A stretch of DNA of 64,000 bases from Norana najaformis (taxonomy: Eukaryota; Annelida; Clitellata; Crassiclitellata; Hormogastridae), in the NCBI GenBank assembly GCA_964023275.1, contig OZ029916.1:15605393-15669392 (forward strand). The letters run 5' to 3'. The position numbers were made by a program, and so were the translations under genes. The notes beneath the pieces are model-generated. The model searched no databases, had not been told where the DNA came from, and saw only the letters and a program-made list of their open reading frames with translations. The first letter of the stretch is position 1, and each line of letters begins with the position of its first letter. Of the stretch, positions 9,696 to 20,634 are shown piece by piece.

Positions 9696-10185
9696 AACTA
9701 GGTATGTGATATAAGACTACTGTGCTCATATTAAAGACCTACTAAAAGGTCCGATGCGGGCAAAAGAAAAGAAGCAGAAACAGTGAGTGCATATAAACAC
9801 TGAGCATATTTGTTTAACAAATTTCTTACTTTAAAGCTAATCTTAATTTAAAGAATAAGTAACTTTATTTACTAAGCTTATTTGTTCATAGTTTTTACAC
9901 GTGCTGGCACCACAGCGTAGACTGTATGTAACTATAGAGACTGTTTTGAAATTCTACCTTTTTAAATTTCTCACTAACTCGTTCTCACTCTTTTATAAAT
10001 TTAAACAATGCACTCCATGCTACTATATCTATTGTTTTTATATGTTGAATTTTGTTCTTTGACTGTATTTTTCGGATTGTATTTTTTCTTTCTCGCGCTC
10101 TCCAATTTCTGTAATAGACCGAAACATGATATTACTATTACAAATAAGGTATCTAACATGCACGTGTTGTTTCTGTTATTTGCAG

Positions 10186-10469
10186 CAGACAAAATTAGTC
10201 AGTACCTATGGAACTTCATAAGTCAAACAGAGGAAAGCTTTTCAACTGAGTTAAACTATGAAGACCCGAATACTGATTCTACACAACACAGCGCTCACAT
10301 TCATGCTACAGATCCTGCGGCAGAACAGGTGAAAGTTCAACTTCAGAAAATCCTTCACGAAGGATGCATAAGCAATACGCCCGCTAGACGCATAATTAGT
10401 GCAGCAGTGGCATCTCTGACTCAAGAAGCATTTGCGGGTGTTCCAAAGATATCTTATACGACTCGCTGA
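10186..10469 (+). pseudogene. Terminal exon remnant resembling a FLYWCH/MULE protein
   Basis: A strong acceptor (TTGTTTCTGTTATTTGCAG) precedes an open frame of about 94 codons ending in TGA. Its second half contains HSAHIHATDPAAEQ, KVQLQKILHEG and PARRIISAAVASLTQEAFAG. This fits the pattern 'H.H.p....v.v......I...A..t...p..Ii......ls..a...lP' that follows the FLYWCH zinc finger in metazoan MULE-type proteins. The FLYWCH cysteines and the catalytic DDE domain are not present. The hydrophobic translation upstream (10008-10185) is probably intron. It could alternatively be a host exon. Confidence 0.45.
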
Positions 10470-10639
10470 ATTCAACGAGCATGAAACTGGCAGGAAAACG
10501 TGAACTCTCTGCTTGTGAATCTCGTCAGAGTTTAGAACGTTATTGACCGAACTCTCAGAATATTACTGACCGAAAAAAGTTTCTAACGAATGTTTTCCAC
10601 ATAAATACTATGGCTGAAAAAATTTAATTGCAATCACAA

Positions 10640-10800
10640 ACCTATTTGATTTATTTGTAGTTGCTCTTTGTTAATTTTGGCATGAACTTTGTTGCATGTG
10701 CTGTTTTGTCCGCATTCCATTTTGTGTCACATGTGCTATTTTATCACACTTTTTTGTCATTTGCTCTTTTGTCGCTTGCTCTGTCGCCCAATCAAGAGTT
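10640..10800 (-). repeat. Degenerate inverse 16-bp units, right arm of the MULE/foldback element
   Basis: On the minus strand, GCGACAAAAGAGCAAATGAC and further GACAAAA/GAGCA-type words recur at about 16-bp steps and match the left array unit. This arm is far shorter and more diverged than the left one. Confidence 0.5.
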
Positions 10801-11088
10801 TGCTGAACTCGTGGATTATGAGAAGAAGCAATGCTATAAAGATATGTATACATGTGTAGGCTACATGTATATATTCATGATTAAACAATACTTAACGCCT
10901 CTAGCATTCACATTGCTTCATAGGCTATGCAGTATATATATGTATATATAGTTCACTGCTCGCCCTATATATTATAATATATATGTAAACGACCGTATGT
11001 GTGGGTGTATGTCGTTCCTGTGGAACTGCGATGGCGTGGTTGGCGTGTGCATGTAGGCGTGCGTTGATCAGCTGTTGTCTCTGCACAG

Positions 11089-11520
11089 AGTAGCATCCAC
11101 CGCCAGACACGAGTTCAATTATCACCTGAATCTGGTTCTGTCGCTGAATCTCGGCAGCTACTGAAGGACTTCGTGACGAGCGGACAGACGGACGGACGGA
11201 CGGACGGACGGACGGACGGACGGACGGACGGACGGACGGACGGATATCCGAGGCGGCGGCTTTGTCGGCGGAAGCACAAGTACCAATTGGCGGGAGGATC
11301 AAGGACGACGGCTGAGCCCCTCCTCCTGCTGCTGGTGGTGCCTCTGTCAATGGGAGGGCTTCTGTCGCGATGGGCGACTGAGGTCCTCGAAGGTCAGGTG
11401 TGGCGCCGAAACGTCGTTCCGTTCTTCGTCCAAGTTCTGCCGAAGCAGCAACCGAACGGAAACAGGAGATCTGAAGAGGAGGGGAAGGAGGAGGCGAAGG
11501 AGGAGCAGGAGGAGCAGGAG
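11089..11520 (+). CDS. Candidate internal coding exon with a TDGR repeat
   Basis: The exon is bounded by a good acceptor (CTGTTGTCTCTGCACAG) and a consensus donor (GAG/GTAAGT). It is open in one frame for exactly 144 codons (phase 0 to 0). It begins SSIHRQTRVQLSPESGSVAE, passes through TDGRTDGRTDG encoded by the GGAC microsatellite, and has a hydrophobic stretch LLLLLVVPLSMGGLLSRW. It ends in a Glu/Lys-rich run (EEEGKEEAKEEQEEQE). No family is recognised. MGGLLSRW recalls the start of lunapark, but what follows does not match. The exon may be a 5' UTR-containing or rapidly evolving exon. Splice signals and the open frame are seen; coding status is inferred. Confidence 0.4.
11180..11243. repeat. 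(GGAC)n microsatellite
   Basis: About 14 near-perfect GGAC/GACG units lie inside the exon candidate 11089-11520. A tetranucleotide repeat in a coding exon shifts frame unless the copy number changes by three. Confidence 0.95.
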
Positions 11521-12690
11521 GTAAGTCTCGTGTATGCTAGGATGCATTTAATTAAGGATTTTGCGGTTATAGGGGTTCTGAGTCGTCGTTTATCCGTCCG
11601 TTCTCGTTTATTTGGCCATAGATGGTCATAAGGCTGCCTCGGCTATAAGGTTGCTTCAGTAGTCATATTTCCATTTCTATGGTGCATGTATCCAGCATAG
11701 GCCTTGGCTGATGGCGCTTTATGCTTGGTCCGGGTCGAATGTCCGGAACAGAGAAAGAGGCAACCCGGTTGTGAAGTTCTGTCGGCAGAAGCTTCAGTCT
11801 TTGGTCGATTCTTCTTCTTGCGGTTCCAGAGATTGCGGCCTATTCCGAAAACGTTTTGAATTCTACGAATTATCTTTCCATTTCCACTCGCGCTATTTCA
11901 GTTACCACTAAGACTACTGCTGTTACCTGGAAATTTACTGCGACAATGGTAAGGATTCTTTAAACAAAAACATACGGATTTATTCTGATGGTCTCTTAGT
12001 CGTGACATGTTGATGCGTACATTGACGATTATGGTGGAGGCGATGATGACGACGACGACGACTATGATGGTAAAGAGTAGCCTGATTTGGAGTTTGTGTT
12101 ATAGTAGTATGAGGAAGAAGAGGGGAAGAGGAAACGAGGAGGAGGATGATGAAGCTCATGATTTGCTATGCTGATAGAATTGGCGATGAGTGCGATGATA
12201 AGTTGATGATATGATAATCTCTGCTTTGTTGGTAAAGAAAATTACTGCGTTGTAGGCAGCGACGCCGATGATGATAATGACGACGACGATGACCAGGTGG
12301 ACCGGTGATTAACAGAACTGGACTGGTTTACGATTGGTTGATGATGATGACTGAGGTGACGTCAGCTGTTGTCATGGTTAACTTGGGCTAAGATATCACT
12401 TTCCTAGGCCAGCATCGATTGAGGCCTTACTTTTTATCATGGACTCCTTTATAATATCTGTGCCATTATACAGGCGTCCATGCTTATTACGATAGTGGCG
12501 CTGTGGAAGTTTCTAGGTTAGATTAGATTAGATTAAATTATATTAATCCCAGTTAAGAATATTTTGACAACGACGATTATGGCAACTAGAATATTGACCC
12601 TGATGATGGCAGCTTGGTACTGTTAATATGATGAGCTGGCAAGCAGAATAAAGTTAAGCAATGCCGGATGCGATTATAACTTTGCTGGGT
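11521..12690. other. Probable intron or intergenic DNA
   Basis: Following the GTAAGT donor, the sequence is rich in GATGA/ACGACG words without a long repeat. No partner exon is convincing. Confidence 0.4.
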
Positions 12691-12930
12691 GACTGTCCGT
12701 GGAATACGAAGCCATTTGTGTCTCTGTGTATGTTCGTTCTGCTCTGTCACTTGTATCATTTCGTTTACAACGTAAAACTTACCTTTTTCATATTGTTTAT
12801 CCACCATAGGCTACCTCTTTGTCTTGTGGACTGACTTTCTGCATATTGGCCTGATTGCTGCTTGGCTTTGGTGAGCCATTGGTTGATACCTTGTGCATTA
12901 GACACGGGCTCGTTAGAAGTTACTAATTAC
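12690..12930 (+). mobile_element. LINE family G 3' end, copy 1
   Basis: The sequence encodes a WNTKPF-type C-terminal tail and then a UTR: CTTTGTCTTGTGGACTGAC, CTGATTGCTGCTTGGCTTTG, CCATTGGTTGAT, CTTGTGCATTAGACAC. The UTR matches 54030-54165 (plus) and, reversed, 52280-52370. Severely 5' truncated. Confidence 0.6.
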
Positions 12931-14700
12931 AATGTGTCAGCTCAGCCGCAGTTGAAGTCGGCGATTGAATATAAACATTTGTCGAGTGCTTCAAATGGTG
13001 TCCTGTTATCGAATTACTGTGATTGTGCTTGCTCTTCACCCGAAAGAACTTTCGATTTCGAAGAGTTTCTGCGTAAGCGTGTAAAGAAATTTACCTTACC
13101 TTTCCCTTAACGACGACTCTGTGTGTCTGATGAAATTAGACATGTCGTTCATTTCAATGCTTAATTAAGTCTTCAACGCTGAACAGGAAATTGAAGAAAC
13201 TGTGAGGGAAAGAGGAACGACGAGAAACAGAAGCAGTAGAACGATTAGGAGGACTAAAAGAAATAAAAAGAGGGGGAAAGATGGAGTGGAAAACGGCATT
13301 GAAGGATTTGGAAAACGGAGAGAGCGAAGAAAGAAAGAGGAAGAAGAGTGGAGGAGCAGGAACGGGGGAAAGAATTGAGCAGGAGAGGCGACACTGAGTT
13401 GTATTACTTCATCAATACAGACACCTTTCTTGCCTAGATTCGATACCTTTAACATCGTCGCAAACAGAGCCAAAACCTTTTCCGCTGTGGGCAAGCGAGA
13501 GAAAGAGTAGGTGAGAGAGGAAACGAGGGATGGAGGAGTTCTGTAATTATTCCGGTGACTTTGCACTGTCTAACCTGTATAAATGGAGCTTGAGGAATGA
13601 CGACGGCTGAGGGTATCGGTATTGGCCTCATTATGGTCGCAATTATTTAGTAGGAGATGACGATGGCGGTGGAGACGGATGATGGCGTGTAACAAATACA
13701 TATATATATGTATATATATATATATATGTATATATATACCGACGCGGCTTTTAAAGCCATGCGAGTCGTCGCCAGGTTTTGTACAAACACCGGAAGGCTG
13801 GCGAAGCAACGATTGCACACACAGACATTGTGCAGTAGCTGAGTTGCTACAGCTGAGTCAGCCTCAGTGGCTGCTGTGTCAGTCTACTGAAACTGCTTTA
13901 GGAGCTTAGCCGCTAGCCTTACACGAAGATAATGAATGCTCAACCAACCTGTCCTTGGATAGAGAAACGAAGAAATGCCAGCGAAATTAGACGGCTGCTA
14001 TTCGCTCCAGAAGGTCTTAAATTAGTCATCAACAACAGGCTTGACGCATTAGCCACGTCTAACGACCACAAAAATGAACACTGGCTGACCAAGTAATAAG
14101 TGCTAAGTGAGGTAGCATCAATTTATGTTTATTTAAAGTATAAATAATATGCCTTAACGGGAAAAAGCGACGTCCAATGAACCGCTAATTTCTATAATAC
14201 ATCTCATACGCAATGTAATTACTATGTGCATCGCTAAACGGGTAAAAACTCTACGGACTTCTTCTACCGTCATCTGTTTAATGGTGCTAAAATGTATTAT
14301 CGTCATATCTGTAGCATTAAATAAAGCCTCAGCGACAGCATGACTGAAATAGCTATGAGCTACCGGAAGTTTTGATGCAGCGTCAACGCACAAGGCCATA
14401 CAGACGTCAGGGTTTGAAGTAGGCGACTGCGCAACGCCAAAGAGGAAGAAGCATCATAATATATCCGAGCTGCGAACTCCTTTTTCAGTTAACCGTGTTT
14501 ATGGTATAAGTGCAGAAGTAAATTTTACAAAGCGCATCAAGTAAGAAGGTTTAGGGAAGGGGCGCATCTTCAAGGTACAGTAGCTGTATGGGAATCGATG
14601 ACCTCTAGCATACAGAAGCAGGAGCGTGAAAAACGGCATCACGGTTTATGGAAGGGGCACCCACTTTATGGTAGCTGATCGCCGTAGGCTCTGGCCGACA
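12930..14700. other. Intergenic with microsatellites
   Basis: A purine-rich stretch (13190-13380) and a TATATATG-type repeat (13697-13740) are present. No supported exon was found. The 133-aa frame antisense to the purine-rich stretch is compositional. Confidence 0.5.
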
Positions 14701-14719
14701 GCGACTTTGATGCACTTTA

Positions 14720-15960
14720 AGAATACAATACAGTACAACTAAAATTTGTTAATGCCATCCTTACAAAGTTCAGATGTGCACTTGAAGCCAGGTTATCTGA
14801 AGCTCTAAGAATCATAAGCAGACTGGAAGAGTAAGTTTTCAGGTTAAAGCGAAAGACAGGTTCGGTGGGAGAATTGCGAACATGAGGAAGTAGAGAGTTC
14901 CAGATGGTGGGACCAGCAACTGTGAATGAACCCAGGCCAAAGGCAAGACGTGTACCAGGATCAACTTACTTTCTAGCAGATGCTGAACGAAGTGAGGATC
15001 GGCCTTTAACAGAGTTACAAGGTGTAACCATGGAAGATAAGTACGATGGCAAAAGATTTATACGTGCTTTGTGCATGAAGAGTGTCAGCTTGAAGCGGAT
15101 ACGCTCATATATAGGAAGCCAGTGTACAGAACGAAGAGCAGGTGTGATGTGATCTTGGTATGAGAGTCCGAGACACAGCCTGGTGCAGTATTCTAGTTAG
15201 GGGAAGAAGTGTGCACTCAGGAAGACCATGGAGTATAGAGTTGCAGTATTGGAGTCTTGTAAGAACAAGGCCGTGTATCAGCATTTTCAGTGATGCTGAA
15301 TCTAGAATAGAGCGAAGTTGTCTAATCCTTCTTAGACGAAACAAGCACATTCGAGAAGTTGCAGCTATCTGAGGTTTGAGAGAGAGTTTTGAGTCAACCA
15401 TGATTCCAAGATCCCGGACAGTAGAGGATGGGGAGAGTAAGGAGGAGGAAGTAGGGAGCAGAAGTTCAGTACACTGTAGGAGTTTAGAGGAACGGTCAAA
15501 CCAGATAAGCTCGGATTTGTCAGGATTAAGTCCGAGGCGCATAGACAGACTCCATAGCATAATTTCATCTGTGCAGGCGCGGCCTCTCTTTGTGGCATCT
15601 ATGGCTTCATGTAGCCGGAGGTGTACATAAAGTTGGGTATCATCAGCGTAAAGGTGGATTTCTGCCATGACGAGAGGCAATGGTTGATAGTGCTGAGGTA
15701 TACAGGACGGACAGCAGTGGACCTACGTCGAAACCTTGTGGGACACCAAAGAGCACAGCAGAGATGAATGACGAGAGACAGCCGATGCGAACGTCCTGAG
15801 TACGGTTTGAGAGGTAGGAGACAAATCAATCGAGTATTTTACCCGAGATACCAAAAGACTGTTGCAGGACTTTGAGTAGGATGCAGTAATCTACGCAGTC
15901 AAAAGCAGCACAACATCAAGGACAAGATCACAATAGACTTTCACAATAGCTGAAAATGAC
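14720..15960 (-). mobile_element. LINE family C: degenerate reverse transcriptase with YADD box
   Basis: Minus-strand translations in order from 15960 downward are SYSKSCNSLLVSR; then LPLVMAEIHLYADDTQLYV with the catalytic YADD at about 15640; then LSMRLGLNPDKSELIWF; then STVRDLGIMVDSKLSLKPQI; then LRRIRQLRSILD...LVLTRLQYCNSILHGLP. After further stops come GRSSLRSASARKLVDPGTRL and TVAGPTIWNSL near 14900-15010. This is the thumb and C-terminus of a CR1/L2-type non-LTR retrotransposon, broken by frameshifts. A 191-codon uninterrupted piece (15105-15680) is the best-preserved reverse-transcriptase segment in the window. Confidence 0.85.
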
Positions 15961-16329
15961 TCGGTTAAATGTATAATAAATCAAAGCAATTTAAAGCTGG
16001 GCCTTTCATTTAAGAGAATATTCTGGCAGAGCTCTCATAGACAGTAATTTCCAGAGATGTTGTACTTGGTACTTGTACTCGTACTCGAGTACAACTCGAG
16101 TACAGCTTTGAAGTACTTGTACTCGTACTCGTACTTGAGACCAAAGCATTTGCATGCAACTAATGTGTTCTTGAACTGGGTTTAGGTTGATTTTTATTTT
16201 GAGTACAGATATGATTCTGTCATGTGAATGAGACACCCGCTTTGTTCAGTACCACATCAGGCTTCTTTGACAGTGGAGTCACAGGTGCACAAACTTCTAA
16301 ATCTGGCAAACTATTCACAGTCATGGTTA

Positions 16330-16660
16330 CAGCAACAGAAACTTCCCCGGTCGCCGGATGGGCAACGTCTTAAGGATGGCCTTTACCTGGAATAGGATTC
16401 CTTATTTAAACGCAATAGTCGTTCCCTTTCTGCGTGCCTTCTTTACCACGGGCGTTCCCGTAACCACCACTCTACATCTCGTAACTCTCCCGCTACCAGT
16501 CGTTTTCTTGGTTCCTTACGACGGGCCTCTGCGTCTTTCCACCTTAGGCACATGGATATCGGGCAACGCATCTCCCCACTATCACCTGTCTCTCGTTCCA
16601 TCTTCGTGTGTGGGACTCCCAGCCCCACACATATATGTACCATGAACACAACGTACGGGG
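16330..16660 (-). repeat. Dispersed repeat with conserved minus-strand frame, copy 1
   Basis: The minus-strand frame contains MERETGDSGEMRCPISMCLR. It corresponds to the frame at 58382-58822 (MERETGDFGTKRYPIHMYLG). Further on, QDVAHP-type words match in both. The DNA is also similar (CCACTCTACAT(C/T)TCGTAACTCT). The copy lies inside the hAT element. The family is not recognised; a gag-like protein of an LTR or other retroelement is possible but unproven. Confidence 0.5.
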
Positions 16661-17089
16661 TCAGTTTACGTGCCCACTGTTTCTGTGTTGGCAATTATCG
16701 ACCAACACAGGTAAGAAATTCTGCTTCGGGAGATAAGATACCCCTGTGGAACTCTATGACCGTGAAGATCCTCTCTCTACCCGTCACTATGTACACACAG
16801 AACTTCGTCCCGGCTTACGCACGAGGGGCCCTTCCCCGCACTTTAGTCAGTCCTGCGATCAGTGTATGTGCCGATAAGCATATGCAGGAGTCGGTATTTT
16901 CTGTCTCGACTTTGGTATTATCGGGATAACCGGCCCGGACTATGATGTACCGGGTATTCTCTTGGTCTGCGATAAGATCCAGTCTCTTACTTAGGGGTGC
17001 TTCACTTGGTCTGCGTTAAGATCCATGGTATCTTCCCCTTATCTCTTCCTGCCGTTTGAATTTCGACAAAGTGTAATGCGGCCGCGTCT

Positions 17090-17430
17090 TTCCCAAGTTT
17101 TGCACAACCTCTTCTCTTCCAACTATCGTGACTTAGACTATCTCGCGACTTCGCGACAGGGTGGGCCCGGGCCCTGTCGGATCAACGGAGTCAGCCAGAA
17201 ATATCAGACAGATTGTTGTGTTTCAGTTTCAACTTTCTCAGGAGCGCAAAGAACAGTTTTCTCCTACGGCAGCTGCTACCCCTTGGATTCACATAGACCC
17301 GTCTTCATGTTCCCCGAGCTTTACACAACCTATATCTTCCAGCCATAGTGACTTATAGACCGTCTCGTGGCTTCGCAACAGCGTGGGCTAACGGGAGTCA
17401 GTCAGATATCAGACCTACTTGTGGCCACAG
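17090..17430 (+). repeat. Diverged ~230-bp direct duplication inside the hAT element
   Basis: The block about 17095-17215 (GCACAACCT, CTTCCAACTATCGTGACTTA, TCGCGACTTCGCGACAG, AATATCAGAC) recurs at about 17320-17430 as ACACAACCT, CTTCCAGCCATAGTGACTTA, TCGTGGCTTCGCAACAG and ATATCAGAC. The second copy is degraded. Confidence 0.6.
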
Positions 17431-17538
17431 ATCCGCCACAGTCGCAGTTAACACCATATTTGATTATCAAAAGCCATGATGACTTTGATGAAGGCGATTA
17501 AGAAGACTTCTGGAAATGCAATTAAAACTATTCTAGAT

Positions 17539-17690
17539 AAACTATATGAACCAGCGCTTAGAGCACTGAGTATACCTGCATCTAGTGCACCTTTAGAACG
17601 GGAATTTAATATTAAAACCGCATCGATCAGACATGAGTGACAAGATGCTCATCTTTCTCAAGAGCAATTCTAAATGAGTGCATGTGTCTT
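17539..17690 (+). pseudogene. hAT transposase C-terminal dimerisation remnant
   Basis: The translation YEPALRALSIPASSAPLERE then FNIKTASIRHE then stop matches the hAT family C-terminal dimerisation motif (A...SAPSER.FS...). After the TGA at 17638 homology continues (QDAHLSQEQF). This places the transposase on the plus strand near the right end, as expected. The catalytic core is not visible upstream. Confidence 0.75.
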
Positions 17691-17880
17691 ATAATATCAT
17701 CAGTGAATATACATGGTCGATTATTATTAAATTATTGTTAAACATATATTTCCATGTTCTTGTAGCAGTCATTTGCACTTGTATTATAACTTTAGTACTT
17801 GTACTCGTACTTGAGACCTAAGTACTCGTACTCGTACTTGTACTTGAGACTTGAGTACTTGAAACATCTCTGGTAATTTC

Positions 17881-19990
17881 TACTGATTCAAGAACGAATG
17901 TTTATTTTTGTAGGAAATCTGAGACATTTAGAGCAAATTATTTAAATTCAAGCAAAAATTTGGACAATTTACAATGAGTTATTTTGATAGATTTTATAAT
18001 CAATTCTGGGCAATTTATGGCTACATAGGCCTACTGAATTTGATGGATTTAGAACAACAATTTTAACAATTTTAGATCATAGCAGAGCAGTTTAGAGTTA
18101 AGCATTTTGTTTCATTTTAGGAGCAAATCTAAGCAAGTTAAAGCAAGTTGCATTATGAAATTTAAAGGAAATAAAAGCATTAAAGAACATTACTGTTTTG
18201 TTGCAATGCAACAGCAAATCTTAGCAACATAGCGCAATTGTTTGGTTAAAGTTTTATTTTATGAGCACTTCTGTGCAGTTCAGGTCTGCATCATGCAAAT
18301 TTGAAGCACAACTCTAAAGTGCCGAGATATGCCTTGTCTTAACGCAAATTGCAAAAGCCGTTTACTGCTCCATCAGCGTCATAACCACTTGCCCATAGAA
18401 CACCCGAATGCATGGCTCCAGATCTGATCTGCAAAATATGAGCTGACAAATTAATAAAAGGCCCAGATTAGGTACATAGGTCTGCGAAGAAAACCACAAT
18501 GTGAAGTTACGCTACTGCACTTGCTTGTAATACTCAAGCAGCTTAACTCCCCTTTGTGTAGTCTACCTCGCCAATTGTGCGCTTGGAGCAAGATTTGATG
18601 CCCAATAAAACTCTTTGGCTAACTTGTATAGTAAAATAAGCAGATCTGTCGCGCAATGCATACTGTCTAAAATACAAGTTTGATGTTTCAATGCCAAGAG
18701 TTAGGTTAAAAAAAGAGTAATTACCTAGGTATTATCATGTCCGCGACAGGAATAATCGCACATTTATAAAAATCATTTTAATATAATAAAAGCCTTTACA
18801 GAGTAAATCTTATATAACAATATTGCTACAAGCTTTTAAACATTTAAGACGCGTGAATTAGTACCATGTAATTTATGATTAATAATTTTTGCAACACTCA
18901 TTCGATCGATAGTAAATGGTCAGGTTGTTTACTGTCGATGACAATTTCGTGAACTGGGAGCCAAAAGTTTAATTGGATAACCAGCACGCTAGCTTTTTAC
19001 CCCTTTAGCTGCACCTGCATGATGACTTATTCTGAAAGAAAATTAAAAGAGCATGTCCTTTGCTACAGGTTTTATTTTATGATCTCTGTGTAAATAATTG
19101 ACATGAATCAGATCGTTTGCGTTTCTGAGACAGAAGTAGTTAGTAGGCTAGTACACGTTAATTAGTCAAACTAATGACTTTGAAAATGATATTTACCATA
19201 ATTATTGTTTTCAGAACTCGTCATACATCATGGAAACGTGTGCAATTGTTTTTCAATGCATTGTAATACATAATTCATGTAGCGCATTTAGGTATCCAAT
19301 TTACTCCTGCAGAAGCGATTAGTTCTTGCGTTGCGAGAGAAGGTCAGTGGCATATTTGGAAACTAAGAGACAATGTTCACGAAGAAAGCCGTGCTAGACA
19401 GATATGGTGACAAGACTTAAAAGGCAAACGGTAGAAGTGTGATTGCACGAGACAGTCACTCAAACCGTAACCATGAAAGGCCTATCAAGGAACTGGCTAC
19501 GAATCTAAACTGTTAACTGCGTTAACATGGTTATCGGTCTGTAGATGGTAGGCATTTAGTCTCTAGTATACTGACGTAGGTTAACTTAATCTAAAACACT
19601 TAGGTAGAAATAAGTATTCCTGTTTGTTATATTTTAAAGGATTATAGGAAACAATTATTTGGAAATCTCGTTTTGCCTTGAACTCCAGGTTCCATGTTTC
19701 CTGCATTAGATATAGGCCTACGTTGGCTTTGTTCTGCCTAGAATAGAGGCCTACTGATTTTATTCATGTGAGCTCTGCAGTACAATGTCGTTACTGTGAC
19801 TAAGCAACTCTCTGAAATATCTTTATGTATTGTACATGACATTTGTGACAACTGTCTGGCCATCAGACAGCTTCCCTCAACGATCTTGCTTCTCCCTCCT
19901 CTTAGCGTTTTGGTCTCTGAAAACGGAAATGTCGCAGTTTTGTCTCCATCTTAAGATAATGATATTATAGGAATCTCGGGCAAGCATGGT
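17881..19990. other. Intergenic AT-rich DNA
   Basis: Between 17930 and 18240 there are many loose AGCAAATT/CAATTTA words (for example GAGCAAATCTAAGCAAGTTA), suggesting a very degenerate short tandem repeat. No gene or clear element is seen in the rest. Confidence 0.45.
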
Positions 19991-20003
19991 CCGTAAACAG
20001 GTA

Positions 20004-20132
20004 CCTTAAATGACGAGGCGCCCATTCAAACAGGCAGCGGTGTTGAAGGACCTCACCTGATTAATCCATTGAAAAATAAGGCAGGGTCGAGGTCACACGG
20101 TTGCTATAGAAAACGTGTAAATTTCCATTTAC
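20004..20132 (+). repeat. SINE family B, 3' part
   Basis: CCTTAAATGACG, GCGCCCATTCAAA, CAGCGGTGxTGAAGGA, CATTGAAAAATAAG, GCAGGGTCGAGGTCA and GCTATAGAAAA match the minus strand of 22128-22260 in the same order. The tRNA-like head is missing here. Confidence 0.65.
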
Positions 20133-20299
20133 TTTAACCTTCGATGCATATGAGTAGTCTGTTTATTGAGCCGTTGAGATGCAGTTATGTCTGCCCGGCC
20201 TTTCATGGAATGTTTGTATTTGTTGAATACGAAGCTGAATCTAATGATGAAGCAGTTTCTGTGATTGAATTCGGTTTTGATGCCTAGACTTCTTCAGCG

Positions 20300-20634
20300 A
20301 TGCAATCGATCATGGAACAACCTTTCTCGTCACGCAACATGGAACCACCAAGCACCGGCTCACCCACCGCAGCCGTTACCCCAGCCGTCGGACATCCTCC
20401 TGTAGAGCTCCGAATAGAAGAGCCCTGGTCCTCTGCTGCTGCTGCTGCAGATTCCGCTCCGAAGGAACCTTCGTCTGGTGTCGGGCAGAGCCGACCATCT
20501 TTGTCTCCGGACGGACGGGGTCATGTGTTCTGCCGGGGTGTAAGACCCTCTTGGCTCAACGTACAACCAGTTATTCACATCATTACGCCGTCGCCCATCG
20601 GCAGTTCCTCTCAAGAATCCGGATCCGTTGCAAG
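20300..20634 (+). CDS. Candidate first or early coding exon, unknown protein
   Basis: A GC-rich island in AT-rich surroundings holds an open frame of 111 codons starting MQSIMEQPFSSRNMEPPSTG. It continues with SAAAAADSAPKEPSSGVG, SRPSLSPDGRGHVFCRG and VRPSWLNVQPVIHIITPSPI. It ends at the donor CAAG/GTACGC (phase 2). An in-frame TAG lies just upstream, and an acceptor-like GACTTCTTCAG immediately precedes the ATG, so either a first or an internal exon is possible. Codons are varied rather than repetitive, unlike most open frames here. The Pro/Ser/Ala-rich sequence suggests an unstructured N-terminus. No family is recognised. Confidence 0.5.

Larger units (their letters stand above)
8895..10800 (+). 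mobile_element. Candidate Mutator-like (MULE/foldback) transposon
   Basis: The left arm is the 16-bp satellite. The right arm (10640-10800) contains degenerate reverse-complement units of the same satellite: TGCTCTTTTGTC, TGCTGTTTTGTC and TGCTATTTTATC at about 16-bp spacing. Between them lies a spliced exon resembling the linker that follows FLYWCH zinc fingers in MULE-encoded proteins. Long terminal repeats built from tandem units are known in the MuDR/Foldback group. Target-site duplications were not identified, so the exact ends are uncertain. Confidence 0.5.
16052..17872 (+). mobile_element. hAT transposon with exact 8-bp target duplications
   Basis: The element begins CAGAGATGTT and ends AACATCTCTG (fully complementary over 9-10 bp). 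It is flanked on both sides by GTAATTTC (16044-16051 and 17873-17880), an exact 8-bp duplication as produced by hAT transposases. Both ends hold subterminal GTACTTGTACTCGTACTCG-type repeats (16060-16135 and 17790-17865). A transposase C-terminal remnant lies at 17539-17690. Most of the transposase is missing, replaced or interrupted by a repeat shared with 58490-58860. The copy is dead. Confidence 0.9.

Noticed and set aside
11350-11400. Lunapark N-terminus (MGGLLSRW)
   Set aside because: Only the first eight residues resemble it; the following sequence and the lack of membrane segments do not.
16660-17440. Complete LTR retrotransposon inside the first hAT
   Set aside because: No pair of long direct repeats with TG/CA ends, no primer-binding site and no pol motifs were found.
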